Assembly (NCBI GenBank): GCA_001632425.1
Contig: KV425559.1
Location: forward strand, 193,281-257,280
Length of the DNA stretch: 64,000 nucleotides
Source: Neolentinus lepideus HHB14362 ss-1
Lineage: Eukaryota > Basidiomycota > Agaricomycetes > Gloeophyllales > Gloeophyllaceae
Reading direction: 5' to 3'
Shown: in pieces, positions 1 through 10,355 of the stretch
How the letters are laid out: every line of letters starts with the position of its first letter
Numbering within the stretch: the stretch's first letter is position 1
Translations under genes and position numbers: made by a program
Notes under the pieces: model-generated
Told to the model about the DNA's origin: nothing
Databases searched by the model: none
Seen by the model: the letters and a program-made list of their open reading frames with translations, nothing else

Positions 1-1753
1 ACGTGTCCTGGCCTGTACAATGCGCTCCTCGGTCTCGGAGGTGCGGGGCGGATCGATCCAAACATAAATGACGACGCCAACGCGGCGCTCTATGCCACAT
101 TCGCTTTTTTCGCCTTCTTTGCCGGGTAGGTTCTGCTAGTTTTATTGAAGCCTTAACTGAGCATCACCCTTCTAGGTCCGTCAATAACGTTCTCGGGCCA
201 AGACTTACTCTCTTCCTTGGTACGACTGGTTACGCTCTAGGGCTCGGTTCTTATCTGTATGCTTGGTCTGTACCTGGAAATTTGGTGTCTCACGGAGCAT
301 GACCACTACAGGGCAATGAATATTCATCCCAACGTAGGCGGATTCGTCATCGCTGCAGGTGCCTACGAGGGACTCTGCGCCGCCCTGCTATGGACAGCGG
401 AAGGCTGCCTCATGCTTGCATATCCTACAGAGTCGCAAAAGGGTACATTCATAGGCGTCTTCTGGGCGATATTCAATATGGGTGGTGTCGTGGGCGCTTG
501 TGTATCCCTTGGGCAGAATTTCAACTCGACAGTGCGTAGATTACCTTCTGCTTCTTAGATGTAGAAATGTTTGATGTGACTGATTTGTTTAGGCTAATTC
601 CGGTAAGTATCGCCGATGACAGTAAGAAAGAAAATAGCTGATCCATGGTCTAAAGTTGGTAACAGTACCTACGTCCGTAGTCTTCAACATAGTTTCTTCC
701 TATATTATCACCTGATGGTGCCACCTCCAGATCGCGTTACTAGTCCTCAACATTTGCGGAGTCCTTCTCCCTCTATGTCTCGCTGATCCAAATAAAATGG
801 TCCGTGCTGACGGCACTAGAGTCAAGACACCTCGCCAGCCAACCTGGAAGTCGGAATTCCGTGGATTATGGATCGCGCTGAAGACGGACCCCCTGGTGAT
901 AATGTTATTCCCGATGTTCTTCGCGAGTATATGGTATTATACTTGGCGTAAGTCCCGTCCCCTCTGCATAAGCTTGTTCACTACAATGATCCCTCTGATG
1001 AAGAGTTCAACGATTATAACGGGACCCTATTCAACATCCGAACTCGCTCTCTGAACAATCTCGTCTATTGGCTGGCGCAAATCTTCGGTTCCCTCATCGT
1101 AGGATCGATCCTAGACTGGACAAGACTGACACGCAGAACTCGTGCCTACATTGGCTGGATCATCCTCCTTTGCCTCGTGTTTTTTGTGCACGGTTGGGCA
1201 TACATCTACCAGAGGCAGTGTACAACCAATCATTACCAAAGTTTTATCACTGACTCCGCAACGCGCAGAGGCTTCACAAGGGAGTCTATCGCGGCCACGC
1301 CCACCCGAATGGACATCTACGATCATGGCTATGCAGGCCGGATCCTTCTCTACACTCTTTGTGGCGTTCTGGACTCCGTCTGGCAAACGACAACTTATTG
1401 GATCCTGGGTACAATGTCGAACGATGCTGCTAAGCTGGCGTACTTCACCGGCTTCTGTGAGCTGTTTTCGTTCCCTATGTATCCGAGTCATTGGCCTACC
1501 TTACTTTATAGACAAGTCTATCCAGGCTGCTGGATGCGCTGGCGCATTCGCGACTGATGCGGTGAAGCTCCCGTGAGTCAAATTAGACATATTGAGTTAG
1601 TTACGCTGCGAATTGAAGCTTATATGTGCCCACAGATATATAAATATATTCGCATCTACCTGGACCCTGTTGGTCGCTGGATTAATATTCACATTACCGA
1701 TGATATATCTGCGGGTGAAGAACCACACTGAACCCTCAGATGAGCTGAAGTGA
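1..1753 (+). CDS. UNC93-like MFS membrane protein (5' partial)
   Basis: The gene enters from the left edge, so its N-terminus is missing. Spliced frames give the family's early motif CPGLYNALLGLGGAG, then NIHPNVGGFVIAAGAYEG, a FRGLWIALKTDP loop, FNIRTRSLNNLVYWLAQIFG, GVLDSVWQTTTYWILG and a final helix ending MIYLRVKNH before the TGA at 1751-1753. I see about seven short introns, for example 126-175 and one splitting a Tyr codon just before KSIQAAGCAGAF. The protein belongs to the UNC93/DUF895 branch of the major facilitator superfamily, with many hydrophobic segments; fungal members are uncharacterised putative transporters. The substrate cannot be inferred. The frame looks intact throughout. 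Confidence 0.85.
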
Positions 1754-2024
1754 GTGCACTAACAGTCAGTTCTCTCGCCCAAGGCTCACTCACGGACCTA
1801 GCATGGACGGAAGCGAATTCGCGTCCGCTGACAAAGATAAGAAGAGTGATGTTGTGGAGCAAACAGTCAATGCTGTCTGATGTTGAATTATTACCCGTAC
1901 TTGCATTCACGTATAGCCGGCCATTGACGTACCCCAGTGAGAGATTGACGAGAAGCATCATCATCTTAAAGCCCTTACCACTCTTCAGATAAATACAAGA
2001 CACACACGCGTAAAGCGTCTTTAG

Positions 2025-3106
2025 TTACTCTCCCAGCCTGCGTCCCGCACCCCACGTGTGCCCAGTCGTCTCCTCTACAACCTGCCTCGCTCTCGGCGGC
2101 ACTACATGGACGCCGCCCGTTGTGCCTGCTAGTCTCGACGCAACGCCGTCCCTCTGACCCAATAGTCGCTTCAACCATCCTGGAGCATTTCCAAGATTTC
2201 TTCCGCTGGCACCAGCACCTCCACCGAAGACGATCCACCACCAAGCGTGCCCGACAACGATGCCGCTAATGGATTGGGCAGCTGCTCCTGGACCACCCAT
2301 GACAAGGTCCATGCCGACAAGAATGTATGGCAAGTATTGAACTGGCAGAGTAAGTAGACCGAAAAAGGACGTCTGCGCGCCCGGCGGTGCCAGTGCTGAG
2401 CCAAGATACGTGAGGGCGAGGAGAAGAGGTCGTGTATGGACGAAGGTTCCGAGGGGAATATTGAGAGCCTAGAATGTAGCTTGAGCGGTTATGAATGTGC
2501 ATGCGATAGTGCGGGACGCACCAATATGCCCCCGGCTGCTAGGAGCAGTTGCCAGGCGTAATCGGCAGACCTCCCACCAAAATGAGAGGATTCAAGAGCG
2601 TCGGAGTTGCGACTACGATGACTTGTCAGATTCTGCGGCTGGGGTGAGATATGCGTGTTTTACGTACTAAAGCATTGCGAAGTCAAATATGAAGTTTATC
2701 CCTGAACCTATAAACTGGTCAGATTCCAATGCATCCTCGTAAACAATGCGGGCAGACTATCTGCAGCCTATACGAGCTCCGAGGCAATCTAGCGTGTACT
2801 ATCTCGGTTCGCTCTTAAGTATTTGAAGTTGCTACTCACTTCCAAGGAAGAAACTCGTGAGTACCCTCCACAACTTCTCAAGTACGTCAGGTCATTCCAT
2901 CCTTCCACTTTCCATCCGGTACATACCTGGAGACGATTGATTACGAGTGGTTTCACAAAGATAACCGAGTATGGCGAAACTAGTTGCAGCATCACAGGCA
3001 GAGACACAGCCAACGTCGAGCTGCACAGAAAGCGCGTTACAGGAGGGATCTTGCGTATCTCATCCCAGAAACCTGAGGGCGCCTGAGGCTGGGCCATTTG
3101 AGACAA
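2025..3106 (-). CDS. Derlin (Der1-like ERAD membrane protein)
   Basis: Derlins are rhomboid-fold ER membrane proteins without protease activity that help retrotranslocate misfolded proteins for proteasomal degradation. The first exon (2927-3106) encodes an N-terminus with EIRKIPPVTRFLC, followed by a hydrophobic helix and the donor GTATGT. Downstream exons give ADYAWQLLLAAGGIL, then ALNIPLGTFVHTRPLLLALTY, a TSFFGLLTLPVQYLPYILVG stretch, DLVMGGPGAAAQSISGIVVG and HAWWWIVFGGG. The last exon ends in a glycine/arginine-rich tail with a TGA-type stop at 2025. The region between about 2640 and 2920 contains exons I did not resolve. Whether it is Der1 or Dfm1 type is undecided. Confidence 0.85.
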
Positions 3107-3716
3107 TTAGTAGAACGTGCTCGGTGAGCGAGAGCGTATAGCTGATAGTGGGCAGCTAGTAGAGAGAGGTATGCATTGTTTTGTAGGCAACTTGGCTTCG
3201 AGGGTGTGCTGGACGTGGAGAGGACGTGGCTCGGGTTATGCCGCCGACTTTCAAGTCCGATTCCCAGGCCACAAAAGCCACCATCTAGCCTTGGTTTGGT
3301 TTGTGAGGGCCAACGTCGAGTGTGAGATATTCTCATCCGCATTCTCATTCTCGAGACTCTGGAAATACCGTACACTGCTCTAAATTACTCGGAGACCACA
3401 GTTGACAAAGCTGCCGGACATATTAATCATAACTGATCGACTCTTCGTTCTCGTCGGGTGGCCGCTATCGTTCCTCAGACCAATGATCGCGTCCTCACAA
3501 GGCCCGGCCGGTGTGCGCGGATTCTTATTGATTATCTTATTGCTGCATTCTATCCCCATTTATATGTGCCTCTATGCCGAGGCGCGACGTCAGCAGCTGG
3601 ATTACATGCGGCGAGGCGGATGAGGAATTCACCGGTCGTGCAATGACTTCACGAACAGCAGAGACTATGTCCATCATTCATATAAAAAGCGTCGACGAGG
3701 ACCTCACATCCCAGTC
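3107..3716. other. Intergenic between Derlin and alcohol dehydrogenase promoters
   Basis: This is a divergent promoter region. A short hydrophobic open frame at 3402-3623 (73 codons) has no recognisable family and no splice or promoter context, so I do not call it. The right end holds the alcohol dehydrogenase TATA box. Confidence 0.5.
3681..3687 (+). promoter_or_regulatory. TATA box of the alcohol dehydrogenase gene
   Basis: TATAAAA lies 36 bp upstream of the ATG at 3717, implying a very short 5' leader if it is used as the core promoter. Confidence 0.55.
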
Positions 3717-5090
3717 ATGTTCGCTCCAGAACCAGAATTCAAAGCCATGACTCTCCCTAAAACTTACAAAGCAGGTGCGCAAAGTCCCATATATTCAACT
3801 AAATTTTGCATCATTGACACTCAATCAGCCAGCTGTCCCGGCCCTAACAAACCCTGGCAAATCGTCACCCTTCCCCTGCGCGCCCCTTCTTCCGAGGAAG
3901 TCTTGATTCGCGTGCATGCCTCCGGCATCTGCTTTTCCGACCACTTCTGCCACACAGGTAACTGGCCGGGCCTCGCCTTCCCGCGCGTCACTGGCCATGA
4001 AGTCGTCGGGCGCGTCGCGGGCCTCGGTTCCGCCTTGCAGCAGCAGGAAGACGTCACAGAGCGGTTCAAAAACGGGGCGCTCGTGGGTGTAGGATGGAAC
4101 GGCGGATACTGTCGCCGGTGCGAGTTTTGCAGGAAGGGACAATTCTGGACGTGCAAGAATGGTGGCGTGACGGGGTTCACGTTTGATGGAGGGCATGCGG
4201 AGTATATGTACGCGCCTGTCACGGGTACGTGTCGTGTTTGTCTGACATTACACTCATTAATGGCTGCCGGACAGCCGTTGTGAGTCTCCCTGAAGAAGCA
4301 CTCGAGAAAGCATCCTACGCCGAGCTAGCCCCGTTGTTTTGCGGCGGCCTAACGGTATTCGATGCTATCCGGACGACCACCTGGGAACAAGGTGACATCT
4401 GCGTCGTCCAAGGTATCGGCGGCCTGGGGCATCTAGCCATTCAAGTATGTTTATCGGGCCTCCCATTCCTTCCGCGTAAGATGCTAACGTACTCACTGTC
4501 CCTCAGTATGCTGCGAAAATGGGATTGAAGGTAAAAAAAGCGAATGTCGTATTTACGGCCTTATTGCTAACGCTTCGAGTTCTCGCAGGTCTATGCCGTG
4601 TCATCTGGCCCGTCCAAGCGCTCGCTAGCCCTCTCCCTCGGCGCTTCGGATTATATTGACTCCTCCACCATCGACCCGGTCGAATACATCCAATCCCTCG
4701 GCGGCGCGCGCATTATCGTGTGCACCGCGCCCAAGGCCTCTCACATCAACGCTATCATTCCTGCTGTCGGCAAAAATGGAACTGTAACGCTGGTATCGGC
4801 GGCGGTCGATGGAAATATCGAGGTCGCGAATCTGCTGCTGAACATGAACAGGGCGAGTGTGAGAGGGTGGTGTTGTGGCACGGCGCCCGATATGGAGCAG
4901 TGTGTCAAGTTCTCGACAGTTGCAGGTGAGTGTTTGGGTTGGCGAGGGTGGGGTGTGGGTGCTGATATGGCTTCGCGTGGTAGATGTCAAGTCGTTTGTG
5001 CAGACGTACCCCCTCGAGGAGTTCCCGAATGCGTACGACCGGGTTATGTCCAATGATGCCCGATTCAGGAATGTCATAGTCTTTCCTTAG
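3717..5090 (+). CDS. Zinc-dependent alcohol dehydrogenase (MDR family)
   Basis: This is a medium-chain NAD(P)-dependent alcohol dehydrogenase of the GroES-like/Rossmann type. Exon 1 is 3717-3774 and intron 1 is 3775-3828, restoring the frame as KAASCPGPNKPW. Visible motifs are the catalytic-zinc region GICFSDHFCHTGNWPG, GHEVVGRV, the structural-zinc cysteines in GGYCRRCEFCRKGQFWTCKN, the cofactor motif VQGIGGLGHLAIQ, and a C-terminal DVKSFVQTYPLEEFPNAYDR exon. The stop TAG ends at 5090. An in-frame ATG at 3747 is the alternative start, closer to the usual family N-terminus. The usual first zinc ligand appears as C-F-S-D rather than C-H-T/S-D. It probably oxidises or reduces primary alcohols or aldehydes; the substrate is unknown. 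Confidence 0.9.
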
Positions 5091-5867
5091 GAGAATAGAG
5101 CAAGTTCTGGTGGTTGCGTGGTCTGTGATACCCATTTGATGGGAGGACCTTCGCCAAGTGTTCCACTATAGTTCCCATGTCTCTATACAACTCTTGAGTA
5201 GACATACTGGACATTCAAGTAGATCCACCCTTATAGTTGCTTCACAATCAGATTCTCGGCAGTCTTGCGTCTGCTCCTGTTATGGTTTGCCCTGTTTTTT
5301 TCCGGACCTTGGATCAAGATGGTCTGCTGGATTGGATGACTCAGTTTGATGTTTTGCTTGACTGGTCAGCATCGACTGTCGTAGCAAACTCTCAGAAAGG
5401 ACAAGGAGATAGGAATGAAGCTGAAATGCCGAAAGGGGGACAAGGTTGGAATTGGGAACACTTGATCGGAGCCTTCTGTGGGAGTCTGTGGAAATCGTAC
5501 TGAGAAATATTCAAGAAAGCACTTACCCATCAGGATGCGGACAAAGTGCCGGGGTTGTCCAGATACTTTTGAACCTTGTGTATATGAACATCGTCCAGGT
5601 GCATTCCTCAACGCAATCTGTCAATTGGACTCTGTGCTGATGACGTCGAGAAGCACGATAAATGGCGAAGAGATCAACGCGTGCCACTTCGCCATTTATC
5701 GTCATCTAGGCGTCCAAGATGTCGCTGCTTCACTGAAATCCTGACGTCGGATAGCGTTAAGACAAGAAATGGTGCCTACTATATATTCCTTGAGAAAATC
5801 ATATACAATAAAGTATTTGCACATCGTAGACTCTCAATCAACCAAAAATGAAAGAGCAATATAGCGC
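5091..5867. other. Convergent intergenic region with hairpin
   Basis: The 3' ends of the alcohol dehydrogenase (+) and OPRTase (-) genes meet here. No coding frame is convincing. The one clear structure is the inverted repeat listed separately. Confidence 0.5.
5655..5702. repeat. Perfect 16 bp inverted repeat with 16 nt loop
   Basis: The left arm ACGATAAATGGCGAAG (5655-5670) is the exact reverse complement of 5687-5702. The 16 nt spacer contains the palindrome ACGCGT. It sits in the convergent region between two 3' ends, and could be a short foldback element, a bidirectional transcript-end structure or a degenerate miniature transposon. Confidence 0.8.
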
Positions 5868-6622
5868 TTACGCAAGCACTTCAATATCTTTGATTCCATA
5901 CTTCTCCCAGTATTCCTGCATCTGCTCCAAACTCGCTGTCTGTCCAGATTTCTCCAACCAAGCCATCAAGTCTCTCATCTTGAGAATCGCAGTAACACGG
6001 CCAGGTCCTCCCACAAGTTCTTCAACTTCCTTGACGGTGCTTCCACCTTCCTTCCCGACTTCCTCCCGGTCGAGGATCAAGACCACACCTACGACCTCTC
6101 CTCCGTGCTTCTTGATCATGTCGATAGCACCTCGAATAGCAGTTCCCGCGGTCATGACATCGTCCAAGATCAACACCTTTTTCCCCTCGACGGACACACC
6201 GACCATGGACCCGCCCTCACCGTGATCCTTCGGTTCTTTACGATCGTAGGCGAAGCCGATATCGAAGCTATGTGCTTTGTGTAGCAGAAGGGCGGTGCAA
6301 GCAGCTAATGAGATGCCTTTATAAGCGGGGCCAAATAAGACATCAAATTTCGGCAAAGGGGAAGAGGGTAACGATAATGATTTCGAGATCGTGGATGCAT
6401 ATGCCGACGCAAGAGTGTACAATAGTGGTCCAGTCGATAGGAGACCTGCATTGAAAAAATACGGAGAAGTACTGCCAGCGTAAAGTTGGTCTCCAGAGTC
6501 TCAAAGGCACAGCTGAACACGAACCGGCCTGACTTAAGGATGAATGAGCCAAATTTCAGTGCCCCCACCGACATCGACTGCTCGATGAGGTCAGTTTGAT
6601 AGGGTTGCAGATGTCGGGCCAT
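5868..6622 (-). CDS. URA5: Orotate phosphoribosyltransferase (de novo pyrimidine synthesis)
   Basis: The enzyme transfers phosphoribose from PRPP to orotate to make OMP. Two exons (6525-6622 and 5868-6471) give 233 residues, the usual length. The N-terminus carries SVGALKFGSFILKSGR, joined by splicing to TSPYFFNAGLLSTG. Further motifs are GPAYKGISLA, the basic catalytic loop FAYDRKEPKDHGEGG, and the PRPP-binding motif VLILDDVMTAGTAIR. The stop TAA is at 5868-5870. The start is the first ATG in frame with this conserved N-terminus. The symbol follows the yeast name; filamentous fungi also use pyrF/pyrE-type names. Confidence 0.93.
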
Positions 6623-6984
6623 ATAGTTCTTTGAGTGGGAGGAAGGGATGCGTTTCCTGCTGACCTTCTGGAGTGGAACTGCGTGCTCAGCAGAGTGAAC
6701 AGAGAGGAGCTTTGGATGAGACGTGATTCGTGACGCACGCGTCCATCACGTGACCTTCCACACGGCGGATACCTTGTCCGAGTCTTTACAACGGACCAAC
6801 CTCATGGATTGCGACTACCAGTGTCTGACAGACCCCCTCAAATATTTCAGAGTCTGGCAAAAAGCAAGATTGACATTGCTTAGTTCCGCAAACATTGTGA
6901 ATACATCCATATGTAAGGCTACATGCCCCGAGTCTGCTATCAATACAATGGTAGGTTCTTCACCTCGATTATTTCTTGTCCTAC

Positions 6985-8075
6985 TCAGAACAAATCGTGT
7001 GCTGTCAGGTTTTCCAACTTGCTGCCCGGAATGTCTTTCTTGATGAAGCTATCCACATCGTTGTCGAAATCGAATGCAGCTTTGAGTCCAACTTGCTCGA
7101 AGAAGTTCTTGATTGTCTTCCCCTCGCATGTTTTCAGATCTGAGCCCTCCTCCTTGAGCATTTTGTACGAGCGTTGCATAGCAAGCATGGCGGGTATGAA
7201 GCCTGTGCAGGGAACATGCACATCCGAAAACCGAGCTCTTTGACGTCTCTGACGGTGAGGTTTCCGGTGAGACCCTGCTGGCCTATCAGAGCGATCCCTA
7301 ATTTAATGCTATATTTGACTTACGTCTGGCAGTATGTTGATCATCACAGACTTCCCCTTAAGTGCCTTCACAAGCCGCGCGCATTCTTCCCTTCCCCGTG
7401 GGCTCTCCATAAACGCGACATCCGCACCAGCATCTAATGCTGCCTTCAACCGCTTTATTCCCTCCTCGAAGGCCTCCTCTCCCGCATTCGGGCCACCAAA
7501 TTGTGCTGCATTACGCGCATCCGTTCGCGCAAGGATGACAAAGTCCGGATTCCGCCTGGCGCTGACGGCGGAGGCTATACGTTCTGTGTACGTGTCAATG
7601 TCGACTACGTCCTTGCCGTCGAGCTGGCCGCATCGCTTTGGGAACGTCTGATTCTCGATATGGCACCCGGCGAGCCCAGCAGCTTCATACATCGCGATAG
7701 TCCGCGCAATGTTGAGCGGCCCGCCGAACCCTGTGTCCGCATCCACCACAACGGGGACGTCAGACACCTCAACAATCATACGCGCTAGTTGGGCAAACTC
7801 GGTTGCCGTCATGACTGAGAGGTCCGGCTGGGGTACATAAGCAGGGAAGCACGAAATACTCAGATTGTCGCGCTCACCTCTCCGCAGAAACTCCCTGTTG
7901 CCCCGCTGCCCGCGAGATACAAATAATCGAAGCCCACGCTATTCGTGACATGTGCTGAGATACCGTCGAACACCCCTGGGCCAATAAGACAGTCCGGGGC
8001 CTCCTTGAGCAACTGCCGCAGCCTCTTGGGCATATCGATCTTCTGCATGTTCGGTGGGTCTGCTTTGGATTGCAT
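6985..8075 (-). CDS. PEP mutase / isocitrate lyase superfamily enzyme, apparent frameshift in last exon
   Basis: Exon 1 (7878-8075) encodes LIGPGVFDGISAHVTNSVGF and YLAGSGATGSF. Exon 2 (7324-7827) carries VPVVVDADTGFGGPLN, the active-site-like segment FPKRCGQLDGKDVVD (family members often have His in place of the Gln), ILARTDARNA and DAGADVAFMESP. Exon 3 starts GLTGNLTVRDVKELGFRMCMFP, then must slip one base to continue as CTGFIPAMLAMQRSYKMLKEEG, ending at the TGA at 6985-6987. The slip lies at the GGG at 7210-7212 (CCC in the coding strand), so it could be a lost C in the assembly or a real mutation. The family includes methylisocitrate lyases, oxaloacetate hydrolases and carboxyphosphonoenolpyruvate mutases; the exact reaction is not determinable. 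Confidence 0.82.
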
Positions 8076-8762
8076 CTTGAAGTGGTTCGATGTACCAAGC
8101 GCGTGTTATGAGTTGAAAAAAATGGGTTTGGAAGGAGAGGTACGGAGTCCACAGGTAATTAAGGTCTTTATTGCAGACACAATTCATGACATCACGAACG
8201 TAGAGGAGACTATGCACATGCATTTGAAATTGGAGTGCTTGTCTATGTTTAGATCACCTCCACATCCTATGTTAATTTTATATGTCTTCACGGCTGCAAA
8301 ATATTCCTTCGTCATTTCAAGGAACGCACCCCGATATGACGCGTCCGTGGGAAGGATTGATGGAACCACTCCTACACTCGAGTTGCCAGCAATGAATTTT
8401 CGAGAAACTTAGTAGTCATTTCCATACACCTATTGTACAACAGTCAAGATTAGAGGCATTTTATGGCAGCTTACAATACTTAAAATCTTCGCATAAGGTC
8501 CTTGAGCACTGACGACCAGAAGACTTGGACTCGACTATGAACGTGGCATTTTCTGACCTAGTTAGAAACTTTGGTCACGACCGTACATATATACATATAC
8601 GAGTTGCAAAGGCGGTCTTGACAAAATTGGTCTTCTGTCGTCATATTGATTCAGCGCTCTGGTTGCTCATGCCTTTCCAATCATATAGTGTGCACATATT
8701 ATTAATTTATACAACGCCATAGCTCTCGCCGAAACACGCAGTATCGTAAAGGCTTGTTTTCC
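8076..8762. other. Intergenic, AT-rich, nothing recognised
   Basis: This is the promoter side of the PEP-mutase-family gene and the 3' side of the F-box gene. Short open frames on both strands have no recognisable family. An AT-rich stretch with repeated TACATATA lies near 8585-8600. Confidence 0.4.
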
Positions 8763-10355
8763 TCACGATTGCGCATGCTGTAGGAGGAACGGATAGAGCT
8801 CCATCGCTTCGGGTTCGTTGCCATAGAACTTTTGCGCAAGAGAGGGAAACAGCCTTTCCAAGAATCGTGTGCCTCCAACCAGATCCACAGCACCAACATA
8901 ATCGGTGTACAGCATCTGTAGACCGTGAGGCTCCACTTGCGCGATGGAGTTCATAGACGGGATATCGATCATGTTGATGTGGCTTACATGCAGACGGCGC
9001 AGGTTTCGACACTCGCGCGCGAACACGACTAAACTGCGTGGGTTTATCCGGCAACAGAGCTGCAATTTCTCGATTTTCGGCCATGCACGCGCCAAGTCCT
9101 CCATTGCCTCATCCATTTCGGTCGATGCGATCAATTTACGGAAGTCGAATTCTTCGATTTCGTGGCATTGAAAAAGCGGCCGCATGAACTCGAGGTTATC
9201 GACGAACGAAAATATGTCCGAGATACGGACTGTCTTTAATGTCTGCTTGGACTGAACAAGAGCAGAAAAGAGTTCTTCAAAAACTCTCGGCGGTGCACCA
9301 ATCCGATCTCCAAAATCCGACTCGAGTGTAAGATGGGCCAGTCTCGTGGTACTCAGTTGCTGTAGAACCGCGACTACACAGTTTAGAGGGCTGCGATTGA
9401 ATGTGATGGATTCAAGGTTTGGGAAGGTAGGCCAAGCAGACCTATCTCCCAGGTCCAGATCTCTGACACGCAAAGAAATCGACTTTAACTGTGACATATG
9501 AGACAGCGAGCGCATGACGCCGTCGCTGACAGGATCTCGCAATACTAGGTTCGTCAAGTTTTGACACTGGAATAGACCCTGAAGAGATCGTCCAAACATT
9601 TCCTGGTTGTTCAGCTCCATGGACAGGAGAGAAGGTGCTTGTACTGCCAACGTCTGAAGAACATTTTCCAGGGCGCGTAAGTCGCGGTTTCGCTCTAGAT
9701 ATCCCAAGCTCATGGTGCGACCGATGTATAAGACTTTGAGCGAAGGGGCTATGAAAATACCGAGGGATCCGGCAGAGCTGTAGTTCTCCCATACTAGTTT
9801 TTGAATGTTCGGCAGGATCGGTAAGGTATCGGGACGAGAGCGGGCTAAAACTTCGAAGATAGCGGGCGAGATCACGTACTCCGAAGAGTTCAGAGAGAGA
9901 ATACGTGCTCTATATTGATCAAAACAAAGCCAACTCTCAGCAGTGATCGGTTTCGCTATGGTCTATAACACGAAATTAGCGCGCGGTCGAGGTTAGAGTA
10001 CTGACAACCTCACATAAGATATCACACGCGGTGGAGATCCGTCAGGAAGACGATCGAGCTGAAGTGCAGGTATGAGCAAGCTCAGTAAAGGGACTAAGCT
10101 ATCCATCTCCTCCCAGAGGGAATCGAGCGCTGGAGTACAGAACGATCGACACGTCTGTGCAAGCGCATAGAGATCCCTTCTCGCAGTTTTGAGGGACGGA
10201 TGCATTTCAATTCGCCCATCTACCGCATAGAGTTCGTGTCGCAGGATCCGAACAATTTCGTAGTTCAGCTCGAGGGGGAGCAGTTGCGCCAGTCCGTATG
10301 TCTTTCCACGATTGGAAGTTACGGCAGCAACCATGGAAGATCTGGTTGACTGCAT
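8763..10355 (-). CDS. F-box / leucine-rich-repeat-like protein (513 aa)
   Basis: Exon 1 (10014-10355) contains an F-box-like segment: LPLELNYEIVRILRHEL, later LYALAQTCRSFCTPALDSLW. The donor GTGAGG at 10013 and the acceptor before 9962 join it in phase to exon 2 (8763-9962) as VISYTIAKPITAESW. Exon 2 shows degenerate LRR spacing, such as LTNLVLRDPVSDGVMRSLSHM, LKSISLRVRDLDLG, LAHLTLESDF and LRRLHVSHI. Basidiomycetes carry large expanded families of such proteins, presumed substrate adaptors of SCF ubiquitin ligases. A second ATG at 10328 could also serve as start. The F-box gene at 27063-28658 also predicts 513 residues with a similar layout. Confidence 0.82.

Noticed and set aside
1111..1491. 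Minus-strand frame opposite the UNC93-like gene
   Set aside because: It is the antisense shadow of conserved transporter exons.
3402..3623. Small hydrophobic frame upstream of ADH
   Set aside because: No family, promoter or splicing support; hydrophobic short frames arise easily by chance.
7205..7228. A 19 nt GT...AG micro-intron to explain the PEP-mutase frameshift
   Set aside because: Removing it does not restore the GFIPAML frame, and it is too short to splice.
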